Origin: Rhypophila decipiens
Taxonomy: Eukaryota; Ascomycota; Sordariomycetes; Sordariales; Naviculisporaceae
Reading direction: 5' to 3'
Length of the DNA: 64,000 bases
Assembly: GCA_033297075.1 (NCBI GenBank)
Contig: MU858050.1
Coordinates: forward strand, 1 to 64,000
Under the pieces are notes generated by a model. The model searched no databases. It was not told the origin of the DNA and saw nothing but the letters and a program-made list of their open reading frames with translations. This document shows, one piece after another, positions 46,778 through 57,611 of the stretch. The position numbers and the translations under genes were made by a program. Position 1 is the stretch's first letter; each line of letters begins with the position of its first letter.

Positions 46778-47738
46778 CTTTTACCGCACTACATTACCTT
46801 TTTTGCAGTAAACTCTCTGCATCTTTCTTCTCCGTTGCTTCCATCCTTTGTCGATTGCCGCCAGGGAAGGGAATTGGTGTTCATGCCGGCATGGACCCAC
46901 GGCGTTTCAGGATATTGGGAATGGGAAAGCTGGATGTTGCATTGATATACTGCTATGGTGACGATTTAAATGTCATTTATGTATCATATTTGTCCGGTGG
47001 GCTCTCTGAGGGGCACTGGTATAACAACATAGATTATTAGATGGTGTAGATATATACCCGGGACAAGAGCAATAAAAGCCAACGGCGGGGATATGCTCAT
47101 TGTACAGTATGAGCGGTCCCATAGCTAGCGAAGGGTATCTGAGTCTTTAATGGCTGACGGAGGGAGACTCTTTGGTTTGAGTGCAAATTTAGTTTGAATT
47201 TTTATATTTTGGTGCTTTATGTGCCTGGATTTGTTGTTTCGCCTCAAAGTTTCAAGTCGGAAAGCACGCTGGCCCGGATTGGCAGATGATTGTAAACGTA
47301 AAGTTCCAAATGGTCTTGACTTCAACCCCTTATTTGACTTGAAGTGATGTTGTTTTTAACCCCTGAGCTCTTCCCCGGACAAGAGACTAACATGCCAAGC
47401 TTCTGACTGGGAAACCGGGGGAAACTAACCCCGATCCGGAATCCGTCATCACAAACCTTGGCATCACAATCTTATCAGATCATCAGATAAGCTTTCCACA
47501 CTAGGACACCCCCACACTTCCATCATCCTTGTGGACCTTGTCTCAAATCCAACCTCCACCAACAACCTCATCAACTTGTCAATCTCATTGAGCTCATCCA
47601 GCCCAACTTCCCACGTCCCAACGCGATTGACCCCAAATGATTTCCTGCCCTTTTGTGACACCGTGAGCACATTCACTCATTGCATACATGAAAGACAGAT
47701 AACTGCCAGTGTACTCGCTCCCCAAGGCCTCTATCCCA
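46778..47738. other. Intergenic region before the ferric reductase gene
   Basis: About 960 bp with the Myb 3' UTR and the reductase promoter. No gene, repeat or RNA seen. Weak open frames on both strands near 47500-47700 end without features. Confidence 0.45.
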
Positions 47739-49943
47739 ATGGAGGCCACCCACCAACTCCAGTGCCCGGATGCACCGGATCCGGCATACGGCCCATCGTT
47801 ACACACAGTTCTGGAGAAATTTGGATCCTTTGCATGTCAGTTGTTGAACGCCACAACCAAAACGCCAAATACAACAACAACTGGGGCGAATACCCCGGAC
47901 AAGGGCGGTGGTGGCGACGATCCACCCCGTGGGCGATTTCCTCCTCTCGACCCAGAACAGCGGCAGTATATCTTTGCCCTCATTAAATCCATTCTCACAG
48001 CCCGGTTCATTGCCTTGTGCTACGAGTTCCTCATTTTGTTTGTGATTTTTGTTCTGGCCTTCCGGTACAAGAAGCAGAGGCGGCGGGATCAACTGAGATA
48101 TAGGGCTGCATTACAGGCTCGGAGGAAGTCTAGTACTGCTAGTAGGGTAATACAGCACACTGAGGCGGCGGCATCTGGATCGTCCTCGTCATCGAGTAGC
48201 AGCACGATTGGGGTGGCTACAACGCCGCCAGGCGTCGCCGTCCCCAAGGATACCGCCGACGCCTCGTCTTTGGACGTCGAGAGGGTCCCTCTTTTGTCTT
48301 CACGCAGCCACAATGCTCAACAAACCAAACAAAAGAAAGGCCGCCCAAGTCGACGACGACTACTATCCTCCTTCCTGGCCCGACAACCAGCACCAATCCC
48401 AGTGGTCAACAAAAACCTCCCGTCAAATGGGACCTCCTTGTTCATCATCGCCTGGCTATTCCTAAACATATTCGTCCACCTCCTGGGCCTAACATTCCAA
48501 TGGAACTTCTTCTTCGTCTTTGCCGACAAGGCAGGGGCCATGTTTGTCGTCAATCTGCCCTTGTTATACCTCCTCAGCGCCAAGAACCAACCTCTCCGCC
48601 GATGGACGGGTTATTCCTACGAAGCGCTAAACATCTTCCACAGGAGGGTAGGCGAGTACATGTGCTTCTTGGCGGCAGTGCACTTTAGTGGTATGGTTCT
48701 CTGGCAATTCGTCATTGCTGAGGAATGGCTCAAACGATTGGCGTCGCCTGGCTTGGAAAGCCCCAAAGAATTCTTTAGCCATCCGGTGATTTTGTATGGA
48801 TTAGGCGCCTTTGTGGCGTATGAGGTGTTGTATTTTAGTTCACTGGGGAGTTTCAGGGTGAGATGGTATGAGACTTTTTTGGCGATGCATGTGGTGCTAC
48901 AGGCTTTGGGGTTGGGATTTTTGTGGTTTCATTTCTGGACTGCTAGGCCGTTTGTGTTGCTTTCGGCGGGGATCTTTTTGGTTGATCGGGTTATTTGGCG
49001 GCTTGGGCTGAAAAGGACGGTGATGGAGGCTGATGTAGTTGTTCTGGAGGATGGCGAGACTGTGTTGTTGAGTGCGGATTGGGACGTGCCAGCTGTTAGC
49101 CAGGAAAGGGACCGGTGGTGGGTGCCGAGTTTCTTGCGACGGAGATCTATCATCTATGGGTGGAAACCTTCCGACCATGTCTTTTTGACGGTACCTGCGT
49201 TGGGTCGGTCGCATGCTTTGCAGGCGCATCCATTCACCATTGCGTCTGCTGCACCGGGACTTTTGAGACCGGAGGATTCTACGGGAGAAGACAATCGACC
49301 GGTACATGCTTGGTTGAGTCTCTTGATTCGCGCTCAGGATGGCTTCACCGGGGATCTCCTTCGATACGCAGAGACGCATTCTCGGATTAATATCAGAGTG
49401 GACGGTCCGTATGGCTCGTCCCAGGCATTGATGGACATGCTTCGGGCCCAAGACAGTGTCATTCTAGTCGCGGGGGGCAGTGGAATTGCGGTTACGTCCC
49501 CCCTGGCATGGGCTTTGTTGAACGATACACGGGATAATGATGGTATTGAGGATGACGAAGAGGATAAACGCACAGTCTTGACAGGCTCCGGAGGTACCCA
49601 GAGGAGGAGGAAACAACGTGTGCAGATGCTCTGGGTCACGCACTCGCGCAGTCATCGGAGCTGGATCCCGCAGGACAGGCTGGGCGAGATGGAGCAAATG
49701 GGTCTTCACCTTGTAATGCCGGAGCCGACAGAGGAGGTCGGGCGTCCGGATGTAGCTGACACTGTGGAGGATTGGATCCAGGGCGGACCTTATCCCGTGG
49801 CAGTACCAGCGCGGCGAGCCGTCGGGGTGGTTGTCTCTGGGCCGGACGGACTGAACAGGACAGTACGGAATGTTTGTGCGGATGCTATTGCGCTGAACGA
49901 GGAAGTCGATGTTAGGGTTGCTGTTGAGAAGTTTGGCTGGTAG
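47739..49943 (+). CDS. Ferric-chelate reductase (FRE-type metalloreductase)
   Basis: Predicted 734-residue, intronless plasma-membrane flavocytochrome that reduces Fe3+ or Cu2+ outside the cell with electrons from NADPH. One membrane helix lies near residue 90 (ALCYEFLILFVIFVLAF). After a Ser-rich loop comes the ferric reductase transmembrane domain, with heme-ligand-type His residues in RRVGEYMCFLAAVHFSGMV and WYETFLAMHVVL plus LWFHFW. The FAD motif HPFTIAS lies near 497 and the NADPH motif GGSGIAVTSP near 580. A short acidic insertion (about 600-620) separates parts of the NADPH domain. The ATG at 47739 is chosen; the frame is open a few codons upstream without ATG. A NADPH oxidase is less likely because of the N-terminal membrane segment and loop. 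Confidence 0.9.
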   Translation: MEATHQLQCPDAPDPAYGPSLHTVLEKFGSFACQLLNATTKTPNTTTTGANTPDKGGGGDDPPRGRFPPLDPEQRQYIFALIKSILTARFIALCYEFLILFVIFVLAFRYKKQRRRDQLRYRAALQARRKSSTASRVIQHTEAAASGSSSSSSSSTIGVATTPPGVAVPKDTADASSLDVERVPLLSSRSHNAQQTKQKKGRPSRRRLLSSFLARQPAPIPVVNKNLPSNGTSLFIIAWLFLNIFVHLLGLTFQWNFFFVFADKAGAMFVVNLPLLYLLSAKNQPLRRWTGYSYEALNIFHRRVGEYMCFLAAVHFSGMVLWQFVIAEEWLKRLASPGLESPKEFFSHPVILYGLGAFVAYEVLYFSSLGSFRVRWYETFLAMHVVLQALGLGFLWFHFWTARPFVLLSAGIFLVDRVIWRLGLKRTVMEADVVVLEDGETVLLSADWDVPAVSQERDRWWVPSFLRRRSIIYGWKPSDHVFLTVPALGRSHALQAHPFTIASAAPGLLRPEDSTGEDNRPVHAWLSLLIRAQDGFTGDLLRYAETHSRINIRVDGPYGSSQALMDMLRAQDSVILVAGGSGIAVTSPLAWALLNDTRDNDGIEDDEEDKRTVLTGSGGTQRRRKQRVQMLWVTHSRSHRSWIPQDRLGEMEQMGLHLVMPEPTEEVGRPDVADTVEDWIQGGPYPVAVPARRAVGVVVSGPDGLNRTVRNVCADAIALNEEVDVRVAVEKFGW

Positions 49944-50388
49944 GGGGCACTGGGACCACCGTGGAATTGAGCACAGCCGGCGGGTGATGGTCGTGGAACA
50001 TTTGGGATACTATAGAGGAGGTCATCACATGCATTTACCATCAGGGAAAGCATTCAAGAATGACATACACGACACGGCGTTTTGGTTTTCGCTTTTCATG
50101 GTTATGGTTATAGGGGACATACAATTGCTCAAGGAAGCATCTGAACGAACACATGAGGGCGATTATTCGGTTTTCTATCCAATCAACACCAGATTATACA
50201 CATACAGAGAATACTATATACACTTCGCCTATCATACAAGGTGGCAGCCCAATTTGACGCAACATCTCAGTCGTCGCCATTTTGGCCCGACCATCCATTC
50301 GCAGGTAACCAGCCAGGCCCATCCATAACCCTAAACCGATCAACTCAACACCAAGCCATGTTCTTTTTCCTTCCAAAGAAGTATGGGA
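49944..50388. other. Convergent spacer
   Basis: About 445 bp between the ferric reductase and the LEA-like gene, which converge. It holds the two 3' UTRs. No other feature seen. Confidence 0.45.
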
Positions 50389-50733
50389 TTACTCCCCACC
50401 AGGCTTCTTCATCTCCCCCGCATTCCTAACTCCCTTCCCGATCTGCTCAATCCCCTCTTGGAGCCCAGACCCAATGTTGCCGACGGCATCGCCAACAGGG
50501 CTGATGGTCTCGCCCGTGGCGGTATTGATGGTCTTGCCCAGTCCGCGCGTGGTCTCGCCGATGGCGCCGCCCGCCGTGTCGGTCACGTTGCTGACTGTGT
50601 TGCCCAGGGTCGAGGTTATTCCCTGGGCTTTGGAGGTGATGCCTGATGCGGCCGAGGAGGCGGTTTCTTCCGGCGAGCTGCTGCTGCCTTTCTTGGAGGA
50701 GGAGCTGGAGTCGAGGTTGAGGATGCCTGCCAT
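50389..50733 (-). CDS. Small hydrophilic LEA-like protein
   Basis: Predicted 114-residue protein, single exon, start ATG at 50733. It is rich in Gly, Ser, Thr and Ala and lacks Cys, signal peptide and membrane segments. It has an imperfect 11-residue-like periodicity (GITSKAQGITSTLGNTVSNV, GAIGETTRGLGKTINTATGE) seen in late-embryogenesis-abundant and CsbD-type stress proteins of fungi. Such proteins protect cell content in dry or old conidia. The exact family is not certain. Confidence 0.75.
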   Translation of the reverse strand: MAGILNLDSSSSSKKGSSSSPEETASSAASGITSKAQGITSTLGNTVSNVTDTAGGAIGETTRGLGKTINTATGETISPVGDAVGNIGSGLQEGIEQIGKGVRNAGEMKKPGGE

Positions 50734-51347
50734 TTTTGGGTGGGTGACTTGCTTTGGGCTGAATTTATTGTTCTGGGTAGGCAGGTTGGATGGGCAGAGA
50801 TCTGGCTCGGGAATTGAGAGGGCGAGTTGTTGAGTGGAAGGCCCGTCGGTTTTATGGTATGCTTGCTTGGGGCCGATTTAATGGATGGAAAGGAACTGAA
50901 AGGCGATTCACCGGTGTGGGACTCGGATTTTATTAAAGGGCATGGCGACGGATGCCTGGATAAGGTGGGCAGGCGCGTTGTTGATAAGCTGTCAGATAGA
51001 CATAAGCCTGACGTCACCAAGCGTCACTTGTCGTTCGTCCTTCGTCAATCGGCATCAAAACACCACAAATGCCTTTCATCATCGCATTGTAGTATGTATC
51101 ATATAACGATAAAAGCAGCCCGAGTACGGAGTATTAGAGCGCTGCCATGATGACCACCAGGGACCAGCATGCTCAGATGCTCTCGCCATGAAGTTCGATG
51201 CAATCAAAGAAATTCTTCGATTGTCCAAATCTGGTCATGATTATAGCTTGGTGCATTCATCCAAACCATCATCCAACCCAGTTACCCAGAACCATACCGA
51301 CCTACGCATCCAAGGTAAACAGGTCCCGCACGTTCCCCCTTAACCGC
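50734..51347. promoter_or_regulatory. Promoter region of the LEA-like gene
   Basis: About 610 bp upstream of the LEA-like gene and downstream of the fatty acid hydroxylase-like gene. Open frames on both strands show no coding character. No repeats seen. Confidence 0.4.
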
Positions 51348-52135
51348 CTAAGCCTGCTTCACATCACCCTCGATACCTATATATACAAGCAGTTAGCAGA
51401 GTCCTTTTAATAGTAAATACAAACAGTTACACTGTAACTGTTTGTATAAGAAAAAAAGAGCTTACCCCTCCCCCCAGTCCCCAAAACCCAATCCATAAGC
51501 CCATACGCCCCAAAACAACCCCCCCCATCAAGATGATGCTCATCATGCGCCTCATCGCCCCAGACCAACTTGACCTGCTCGCCCACGGAACTAACAAAGG
51601 CAAACACCAAGACAGTAAGTAGATTCATCTCCAAGGCTTTGGCCACAAGCACAACAGGCATCCCATACAGAAAGACGAAATCAACCACGCCCATGTAGCT
51701 GATGGTCCAGACGTGGTGCTCGCCCGGGTGAAGGACCTCGTGGTGTTTGGCGTGGACAAGGTTGTATACCGAGGCCGAACTGTGCCATAGTCTGTGGATG
51801 GTCCAGAAGATTATGTCTCGGAGGATGATGCCGATTGTGAGGTGGGTGAGGAGCTCGGTCCAGGTTGGGGGCTGGTATGGGAGGGTGAAGGTTTTTGTGA
51901 GGACGGATCCCCCGCCGAGGAGGAAGACGTAGAGGGCGTGGATGGAGGTTGCGACTAGGTGGTTTTGCAGAGATTGGAGGATCATTTTGGGTGTGGTTGA
52001 GGATTTGTAGGATGGTCGGAGAAATTGCTCGATTAGCAGGCCGAAGACGAAGTAGATCAGCTGGACGGATACGCTGCCCATTATTTCGATGTAGCCCGCT
52101 GGGTAGCGGGCTAGGAAGGCGTCAATGCTGGGCAT
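51348..52135 (-). CDS. Fatty acid hydroxylase/sterol desaturase-family membrane enzyme
   Basis: Predicted 232-residue di-iron membrane protein. Exon 1 is 51466-52135 and exon 2 is 51348-51376. The 89-nt intron starts GTAAGC, has a TGCTAACT branch and ends ATATAG. Splicing gives the usual short end (RGIEGDVKQA) instead of reading into the intron. Several hydrophobic segments are present (SVQLIYFVFGLLI, LLTHLTIGIILRDIIFW, MGVVDFVFLYGMPVVLVAKA). The histidine boxes HRLWH, HAKHH and DEHH fit the family that oxidises fatty acids or sterols in the ER. It is shorter than Erg3 or Erg25, so the substrate is not known. A perfect inverted repeat sits inside the intron. Confidence 0.87.
51417..51447. repeat. 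Perfect 15-bp inverted repeat inside an intron
   Basis: Arms 51417-51431 (ATACAAACAGTTACA) and 51433-51447 are perfect reverse complements around a single C. They lie in the intron of the hydroxylase-like gene, between donor and branch site. In RNA they would form a long hairpin that shortens the distance between splice signals. Confidence 0.9.
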
Positions 52136-54428
52136 GGTGGTGTTTGTGTTTGCTTGTTTGTGACTTGATCACCGGTTGCCTAGGTAGCTTGATTGTTGGG
52201 ATCTACCTGTTGAGCTTAGAAGGTAAAAGGTTCAGGGGAAAGAGTCCGTGAATGAAAACATATAGAGGCTCGCCGTGAAGACGGATGTATCAAGGAGGAC
52301 GAAGGGGTCTTATATAGACGAACGGGAGCTTCACCTGGGCCACAGGGCCAGGCAGGCACTGCATGACCTTTCGGAACTTGGTGTGAACATGAGACGTCCG
52401 TATGATACGGTTCGCTCGCCCTGGTTTCTCAACACCGCCGCGCTCTCCTCTACGATTGTGATTTCTCATCCCGTGTATAAAATATTGCTGCCGTTTTCGG
52501 ATTCGAAGGATGACTCCAGGGCTCCTTACCGTTCAACTTTTCTCAAATCAAGCCGACTCAAATCAAGCCATGTCGTGGAAAAAAGTCACAATTCAAGCCA
52601 AGTTGAGTCAGCCCTCAACTTGCAGTAACTTGCATGACTTGTTAGTGGAGCTAATCCTTATCTAATTATGGGTCAGACCTATAGTTTACTACGGACTTGT
52701 GGTGGGAAAAGTTGCTCTGACCTATGCCGCCGTTAGGCTTATCTCTTGGCTGAGGTACCAAGTGTTGCAGTTGTGCAAGTTGGTTCAAGTCGGGATTTTA
52801 CCTAGGCGAGTTGGTCTGGGGGTCCTCGAGTCGAGCCGACTTTACGGCTCAACTTGCTTGAATCAGGAGCCTTGGATGGCTCGGATGTCCGAGCGCTTGT
52901 TCCGGATAGGTTATATGTTGGCAAGACTACGGTACAGCGTACATGGAATCCCAAAATCCTACGTCGCAGAGATCTTTTGTTAACTACGATTATAGGTTTT
53001 GATATAAGTGGCTATTAGTGGGTAATGGAAATGCAATCCTGTGGCTGACTGGCGGTCTCAGGCATATACGCGGCAAGGCTCGACTGTTGGTCCGTTGGTA
53101 CTTAGGTATGCATTTGGCAACTTCCCGACGTGACAGATGCCTTAAACCGGCGCAGCATGTAGACAGGAGGGCTCTACATTTCTGATTAAGCAGGGCAGGT
53201 GATTGCTAAGCTAACCATTCACAAGGATATTGCTCCTTTAAATCCCCCCAGCTACCACTTCAATCCCTGTCCTACCCTGAGAGCCTATGATTTACTCACC
53301 TCTGAGGCTCTCAACCATTGCAGGCAAGCTGAGCCACCGAAACTCATGGAGAGTACCACGGTAATAGGCAACCAATCCCTGCTCTCCTTGGACCTCATTC
53401 TATACAAATCTGATTCAAGACATGGGAGCGAAACTCGACAGCGTGACCATATCTTTTCGACAAGCTCTTATGAGTCTTAATGTTGACCGTGACTGCCACA
53501 GGGAAAAAGTCCTGTCTACTAGGTTCCATGGGGCCGTTGCCAGCCGAGAACGGATAGGACGTTTGTTGCGAGCGAGCACGGGGATTGCTAAGGACCGAAC
53601 ATCTGTCTTCTGACGATGAAGAAGAGATGGATTTATCAAACCTGCGACAACTGGTGGGGCCGGGACTGTCAGCGCCGATACATTGCTGCATATGCGCAAG
53701 ATGAGAACTGGGATGAAGACATGCTGTCCGATTTCGATGATGACGACCCGGACTGCCAGGAATACCATCTTTCATTCATGTTGACTCGTTAAGTGGTAGG
53801 TCATACTTGCTTGTATGTTATATGGGCATTCTCCGCCGACATGTTCTTTCCAAACAGGTCTCTTGCACAGTCCCCGTTTGAGGGCTTCGTGTTTCCTTCA
53901 CCGAGATGATCAGGCGTGTTGTTCTCCAAATACTAATATCGGCTCGAGGGGTGTCACTATGTGGACTTTTGGCTAGGAACTTAGGCCAAAATCTGGTTCT
54001 TAGCCTATCTCCTCGGAGTTAGGAATTTCGCGGATATGTCGATGGTGCTGATTCCCCCAAATACCAGCGCCAGTTCCTGGTTATTAAGTACCTAGATGTA
54101 CGCCCTGGTCGGTCATGTGAGCGATAACTGTCAATTGAGCCACCCTGAGCCTAGGAACTTTTCCCACTCGTTACGAAATCGGGCTTCGGCTTTGGAAGCT
54201 TATAATATCGCCGAGGTGTCACCATACCTCGTAAACATGATGTCCTGGGTCACCATGAGCTTACATAGTTTGCCACGCGTATGAAGAGATCAATAATCAG
54301 CGTCATCGAATTGAGGAGAAGCCGTATGTGACGAAGGGTCGTGATAAAGCACGTCCCATCCCATGGTCTTCTTTGCCGTTGCCATAGACCTATCTAGCAC
54401 TATGCAAACCAACACCGACTGATACACA
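52136..54428. other. Intergenic region, possible gene remnant
   Basis: About 2.3 kb. Bases 52530-52860 contain several short repeats of the CAAATCAAGCC and CAAGTTGAGTC type, which look like worn repeat DNA. Around 53422-53792 short frames in three phases on the plus strand each look weakly coding (for example an acidic SSDDEEEMDLSNL and a 58-codon frame from 53616). Together they could be the remains of a decayed gene. No intact gene is supported. Confidence 0.35.
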
Positions 54429-56010
54429 ATGCGTCCTGTCAGCCAGTTCCAGAGAGTCTTTTCATTCCTGGCCCTTTCCGGTCGGGTAGCCCTAGCAGCA
54501 GATTTGACGAACATCTCTTCGGCGCTTCAGTCCTTCTCAGCCGAGATCTTCCCCGACCTCAAAACAATTGGGGCCGATGTCTGGAATCACCCAGAGATTG
54601 GCCTTAGCGAACACCATGCCCACGATCTAGGCGTTGACTACTTTTCAAAAAAAAGACGAATGGAAGGTCACCCCTCACGCATACGGCCTGCCCACCGCCT
54701 GGAAACTGGAGACCGAATTCCGCCCTCCGGCCACGCCTCCAAAGGCCAAACTTCCCGTGATTGGGTTCCTGGCCGAGTACGACGGTCTGATCGGAATCGG
54801 CCACGCCTGTGGACATAACCATATCTTGCTCAATGGCCTAGCGGCTGCGGTCTTGGCCAGACGTGCTCTTGCCCACTTCGGCACTCCCGCAAAGGTAGTG
54901 GTCGTCGGCACACCTGATGAAGAGAACACGGGGAGTAAATATCTCCTCACCCAGTCAGGCGCCTTTGACGGCGTCGACGTCTGGCTCATGGCCCACCCGA
55001 CCAGCGCCAACGCCATTCAGCCCATGAATGCACGTATCAACGCACTCACCCGTTTTGCCGGGGCCAATCATACCGACGTGGTTCGCAAGGCCTACGAGGC
55101 CCTTGTCCTCGTGCGTGATCAAGTGGCCCAAGGGGTCCCGGGGACTTTGTCGTCGGTCGTCGCGGTCGAGGACGTGGGCATGTTTGCCTCCAACATTGTC
55201 CAGTCGCAGATCTCGCTCGGTATCAGCGGGACAACGGTCGACGCTGTCAGGGAGCTTGTCTCGTCCATTCTCGACGACACCTACCCCGGCGTAACCTTTG
55301 TCGCAAGCGAGGACACCACTTCCTCGGCTCCCTCCACCAACGTCAACCTCACAGTCTTTGGTTCAGGCGGGCACAGCTCGGAAAACACAAAATCGCCCCT
55401 CGTCTTAACAATCGAGACATTTCGCGCACTTACATCCTCTACTCCTAATTCCCCCAAAGTCCCAGTGACTTTCTACCTACCCGGGAATACAACCTCCTCA
55501 GTGCTAGACATAACCTTCAACATCCGAACGCGGCACACCCCCGACCTCGCCGCGGTCCTTTCCTTTGTCGAAAATCTCGTCTCCCCCATCTCGTCATCCA
55601 TAACAACCGATACTCCCTACCCCGCCCTAGAAGTAACACCCTTCCTACCACAAATATTCCAATCCATCATGAGCCAACCTTTGTATGGCTCCCAGGCTTT
55701 CCCTATCTCGACGTTCGCCCCGGCGAGCACAGGTGCCAGTTGGATCCAAGGCGCCGAGGTAGATCCTATCACGAATGCCCTGGTGAGAGCAGGCAAGGTT
55801 GTATTTCACCCAAATTTTAGCATCTGTAACCCGGACGGCGGGATGTGCGCGTTTAACCACGAGCCGAGGTTTAGAGAGGTCGCTGGGACGGAGTACAGTT
55901 ATGCGCAGACGGAGAGGGTGGCGAGGGGCTTGGCGGAGCTGGCCGTGAGGCTGTTAAATGACAAGGAGCTGATGCGGAATGCGACCGCTATTTTAAGAGG
56001 TCAGACTTGA
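54429..56010 (+). pseudogene. Secreted M20-family amidohydrolase with A8 frameshift
   Basis: The frame from 54429 encodes a signal peptide (FSFLALSGRVALA) and the start of an M20/amidohydrolase domain (VWNHPEIGLSEHHAH). At a run of eight A (54647-54654) the coding frame changes by one base; seven A would keep it intact. The second frame continues to 56010 with IGHACGHNH (metal ligands), GTPDEE, TVFGSGGHSSENT and FNHEPRF. Total length of about 526 residues fits the family. The usual second-domain motif around GRTAHAA is shortened (TRFAGANHTDV). It may be a recent pseudogene, a population variant, a sequencing slip at the homopolymer or a product of slippage. The substrate is unknown. Confidence 0.8.
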
Positions 56011-56018
56011 CAGTTGGT

Positions 56019-56071
56019 TTGTTGAATGAGAAAGAGTTGATGTGGAATGCGACTGCGATTTTGAGAGGTCA
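56019..56071 (+). repeat. Diverged duplicate of the amidohydrolase C-terminal codons
   Basis: These 53 bases repeat 55951-56003 at 44 of 53 positions and without gaps. Read in the same phase the pair gives LLNDKELMRNATAILRG and LLNEKELMWNATAILRG. Seven of the nine differences keep the amino acid. The copy starts eight bases after the stop codon. Confidence 0.85.
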
Positions 56072-56737
56072 CGCTACTCGGCAACGGACAGCCTGACAGG
56101 CAATGGGTCACTGAACCACGAGGTCAGACACGAATACGGAATGGGCCGCCACTATTCTCTAGTCTCTAGATATTTGGTCAAGTAGTCCAGAGAGTCAAAA
56201 GCGAATACGCACTGATTGCGGTATCCGTGTGATTTCTGGTCTGGGCCATCATCATAGCACACCGCAACAAAGACCTGGGGTCGGTCTTTACTAATTTGTA
56301 TGGACAGATGGATACCTTAGTTGGTAGTGATTTTCATACGGACACAGCCATAACCATTAATCCTGCCTGCCCTGTTAGGCATAACACAGGATTGCCTTTC
56401 TTTGTAAGCTCCTACGAAGTACTTTCGTAGTCGTATCCGTACTCGTTCTAAACTAGCTAAACAGAAAAGCATCTCTTGGCGAAATACAACTCCGTATAAG
56501 GAATCCATGGTTTAGTTTCATCATCAGGCTGACAAAGAAAGCGAAGTTGAAGCTTGGATAAACCAAACCGACATGCTGACCCCTGTAATCCGGGCATTTC
56601 TTTGTCAGCGCCCTCCCGTTTGTTCAGTGTTCTCTTTTCTCTCTGAATTTACAAATTTATCTAGGAATGCATATTTCTTGGGCGAGAGCAATTGTTGGAA
56701 GAGTAAGCCGGCGCATGAACTAGCGACCTGGTGATTC

Positions 56738-56830
56738 CGTAGTCGCGGCGGCTCCGTACCGGGCGGACCCCCAATGGACTGTTCGGTATACCGAACAGTC
56801 CGACTGGCCAGTCGGATTTCCGTGACTACG
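56738..56830. repeat. Overlapping perfect palindromes in an inverted repeat
   Basis: A 26-bp perfect palindrome (56776-56801, centre CGGTATACCG) overlaps by three bases an 18-bp perfect palindrome (56799-56816, TCCGACTGGCCAGTCGGA). Around them CGTAGTCGCGG (56738-56748) and CCGTGACTACG (56820-56830) are inverted copies with one mismatch. CGG-N4-CCG resembles sites of dimeric Zn2Cys6 factors. It could also be a small foldback element. Confidence 0.85.
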
Positions 56831-57611
56831 TTGATCTACTTATACGGCTGGACTTCCTGTATTCTATGGTGTTTTTGAGACAGACTCGATTGAACAACAG
56901 GATCACCAGTTACTACTGTATGCCAACAGGGCTACAGTAGCCAGATCCTACGTTCGTTGACGTTGAATGCAATCTCTTGAGCAGCCAACAGCAATGCCTT
57001 TATGGACTCTGGTAGGCCGTCATCAAGCTCGGCTCATACCCCCTGTGGACAGGGAAGATGACCCAGCCGTCTGATGCTGAAAGCAACGGTAGTAGAGGAA
57101 TTGCAGAGTCGAACGAGGCGGAGCCTCAGTTGTTCACCTCGATCGTATGTTTCCTGTCTCCAGCTGTCACACAGAGCGTCTAGTTCACGCGGTTTGGCTG
57201 TGCCCCAGACTCAGTAGGCCAATAGAGTGGATCTTCTCGGGCTCACCGTCCGACGGTCTCGTAGGCAAAAGCCAAGCCCTATCGAAGCCCGCGAGCTCCT
57301 TCTCAAAAGGGAAAATTCTGCGAACTGCATACCGGTGAGAGAGCCTTGCGTTGATGATTGTGGTCGCGCGGTGAGGGAGCCGGCGGTGCTCGGCCTATTA
57401 TCACAAAGTAAGACCGTGACGGAATCCTCCACGCCATGCAGCTGGAAAAACATTTATTTTACCTGAAATCAACAGCCATAGCAGCACCGATCCTCGCGTA
57501 TAAGACCAGAGCATCGTCCGGGGCTTCATCGATCAGTTCCTCTCCATCATCACCAGGCTTTGACTGGCTGTCCCTGACTTGTCCGCCAAGTCAACCCGAC
57601 CTTCCATCGCC

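Larger units (their letters stand above)
56011..57611. other. Intergenic region with overlapping palindromes
   Basis: About 1.6 kb. It begins with a diverged copy of the amidohydrolase tail (56019-56071). Two overlapping perfect palindromes lie at 56776-56816 inside a larger inverted repeat. The last part is the promoter of the chitin deacetylase gene. No protein gene supported. Confidence 0.5.

Noticed and set aside
47739..49943. NADPH oxidase
   Set aside because: The extra N-terminal membrane helix, the long Ser-rich loop and the domain layout fit ferric reductases better.
53422..53792. Small acidic protein gene
   Set aside because: Three phases look weakly coding but no splice set joins them; kept only as a possible remnant.
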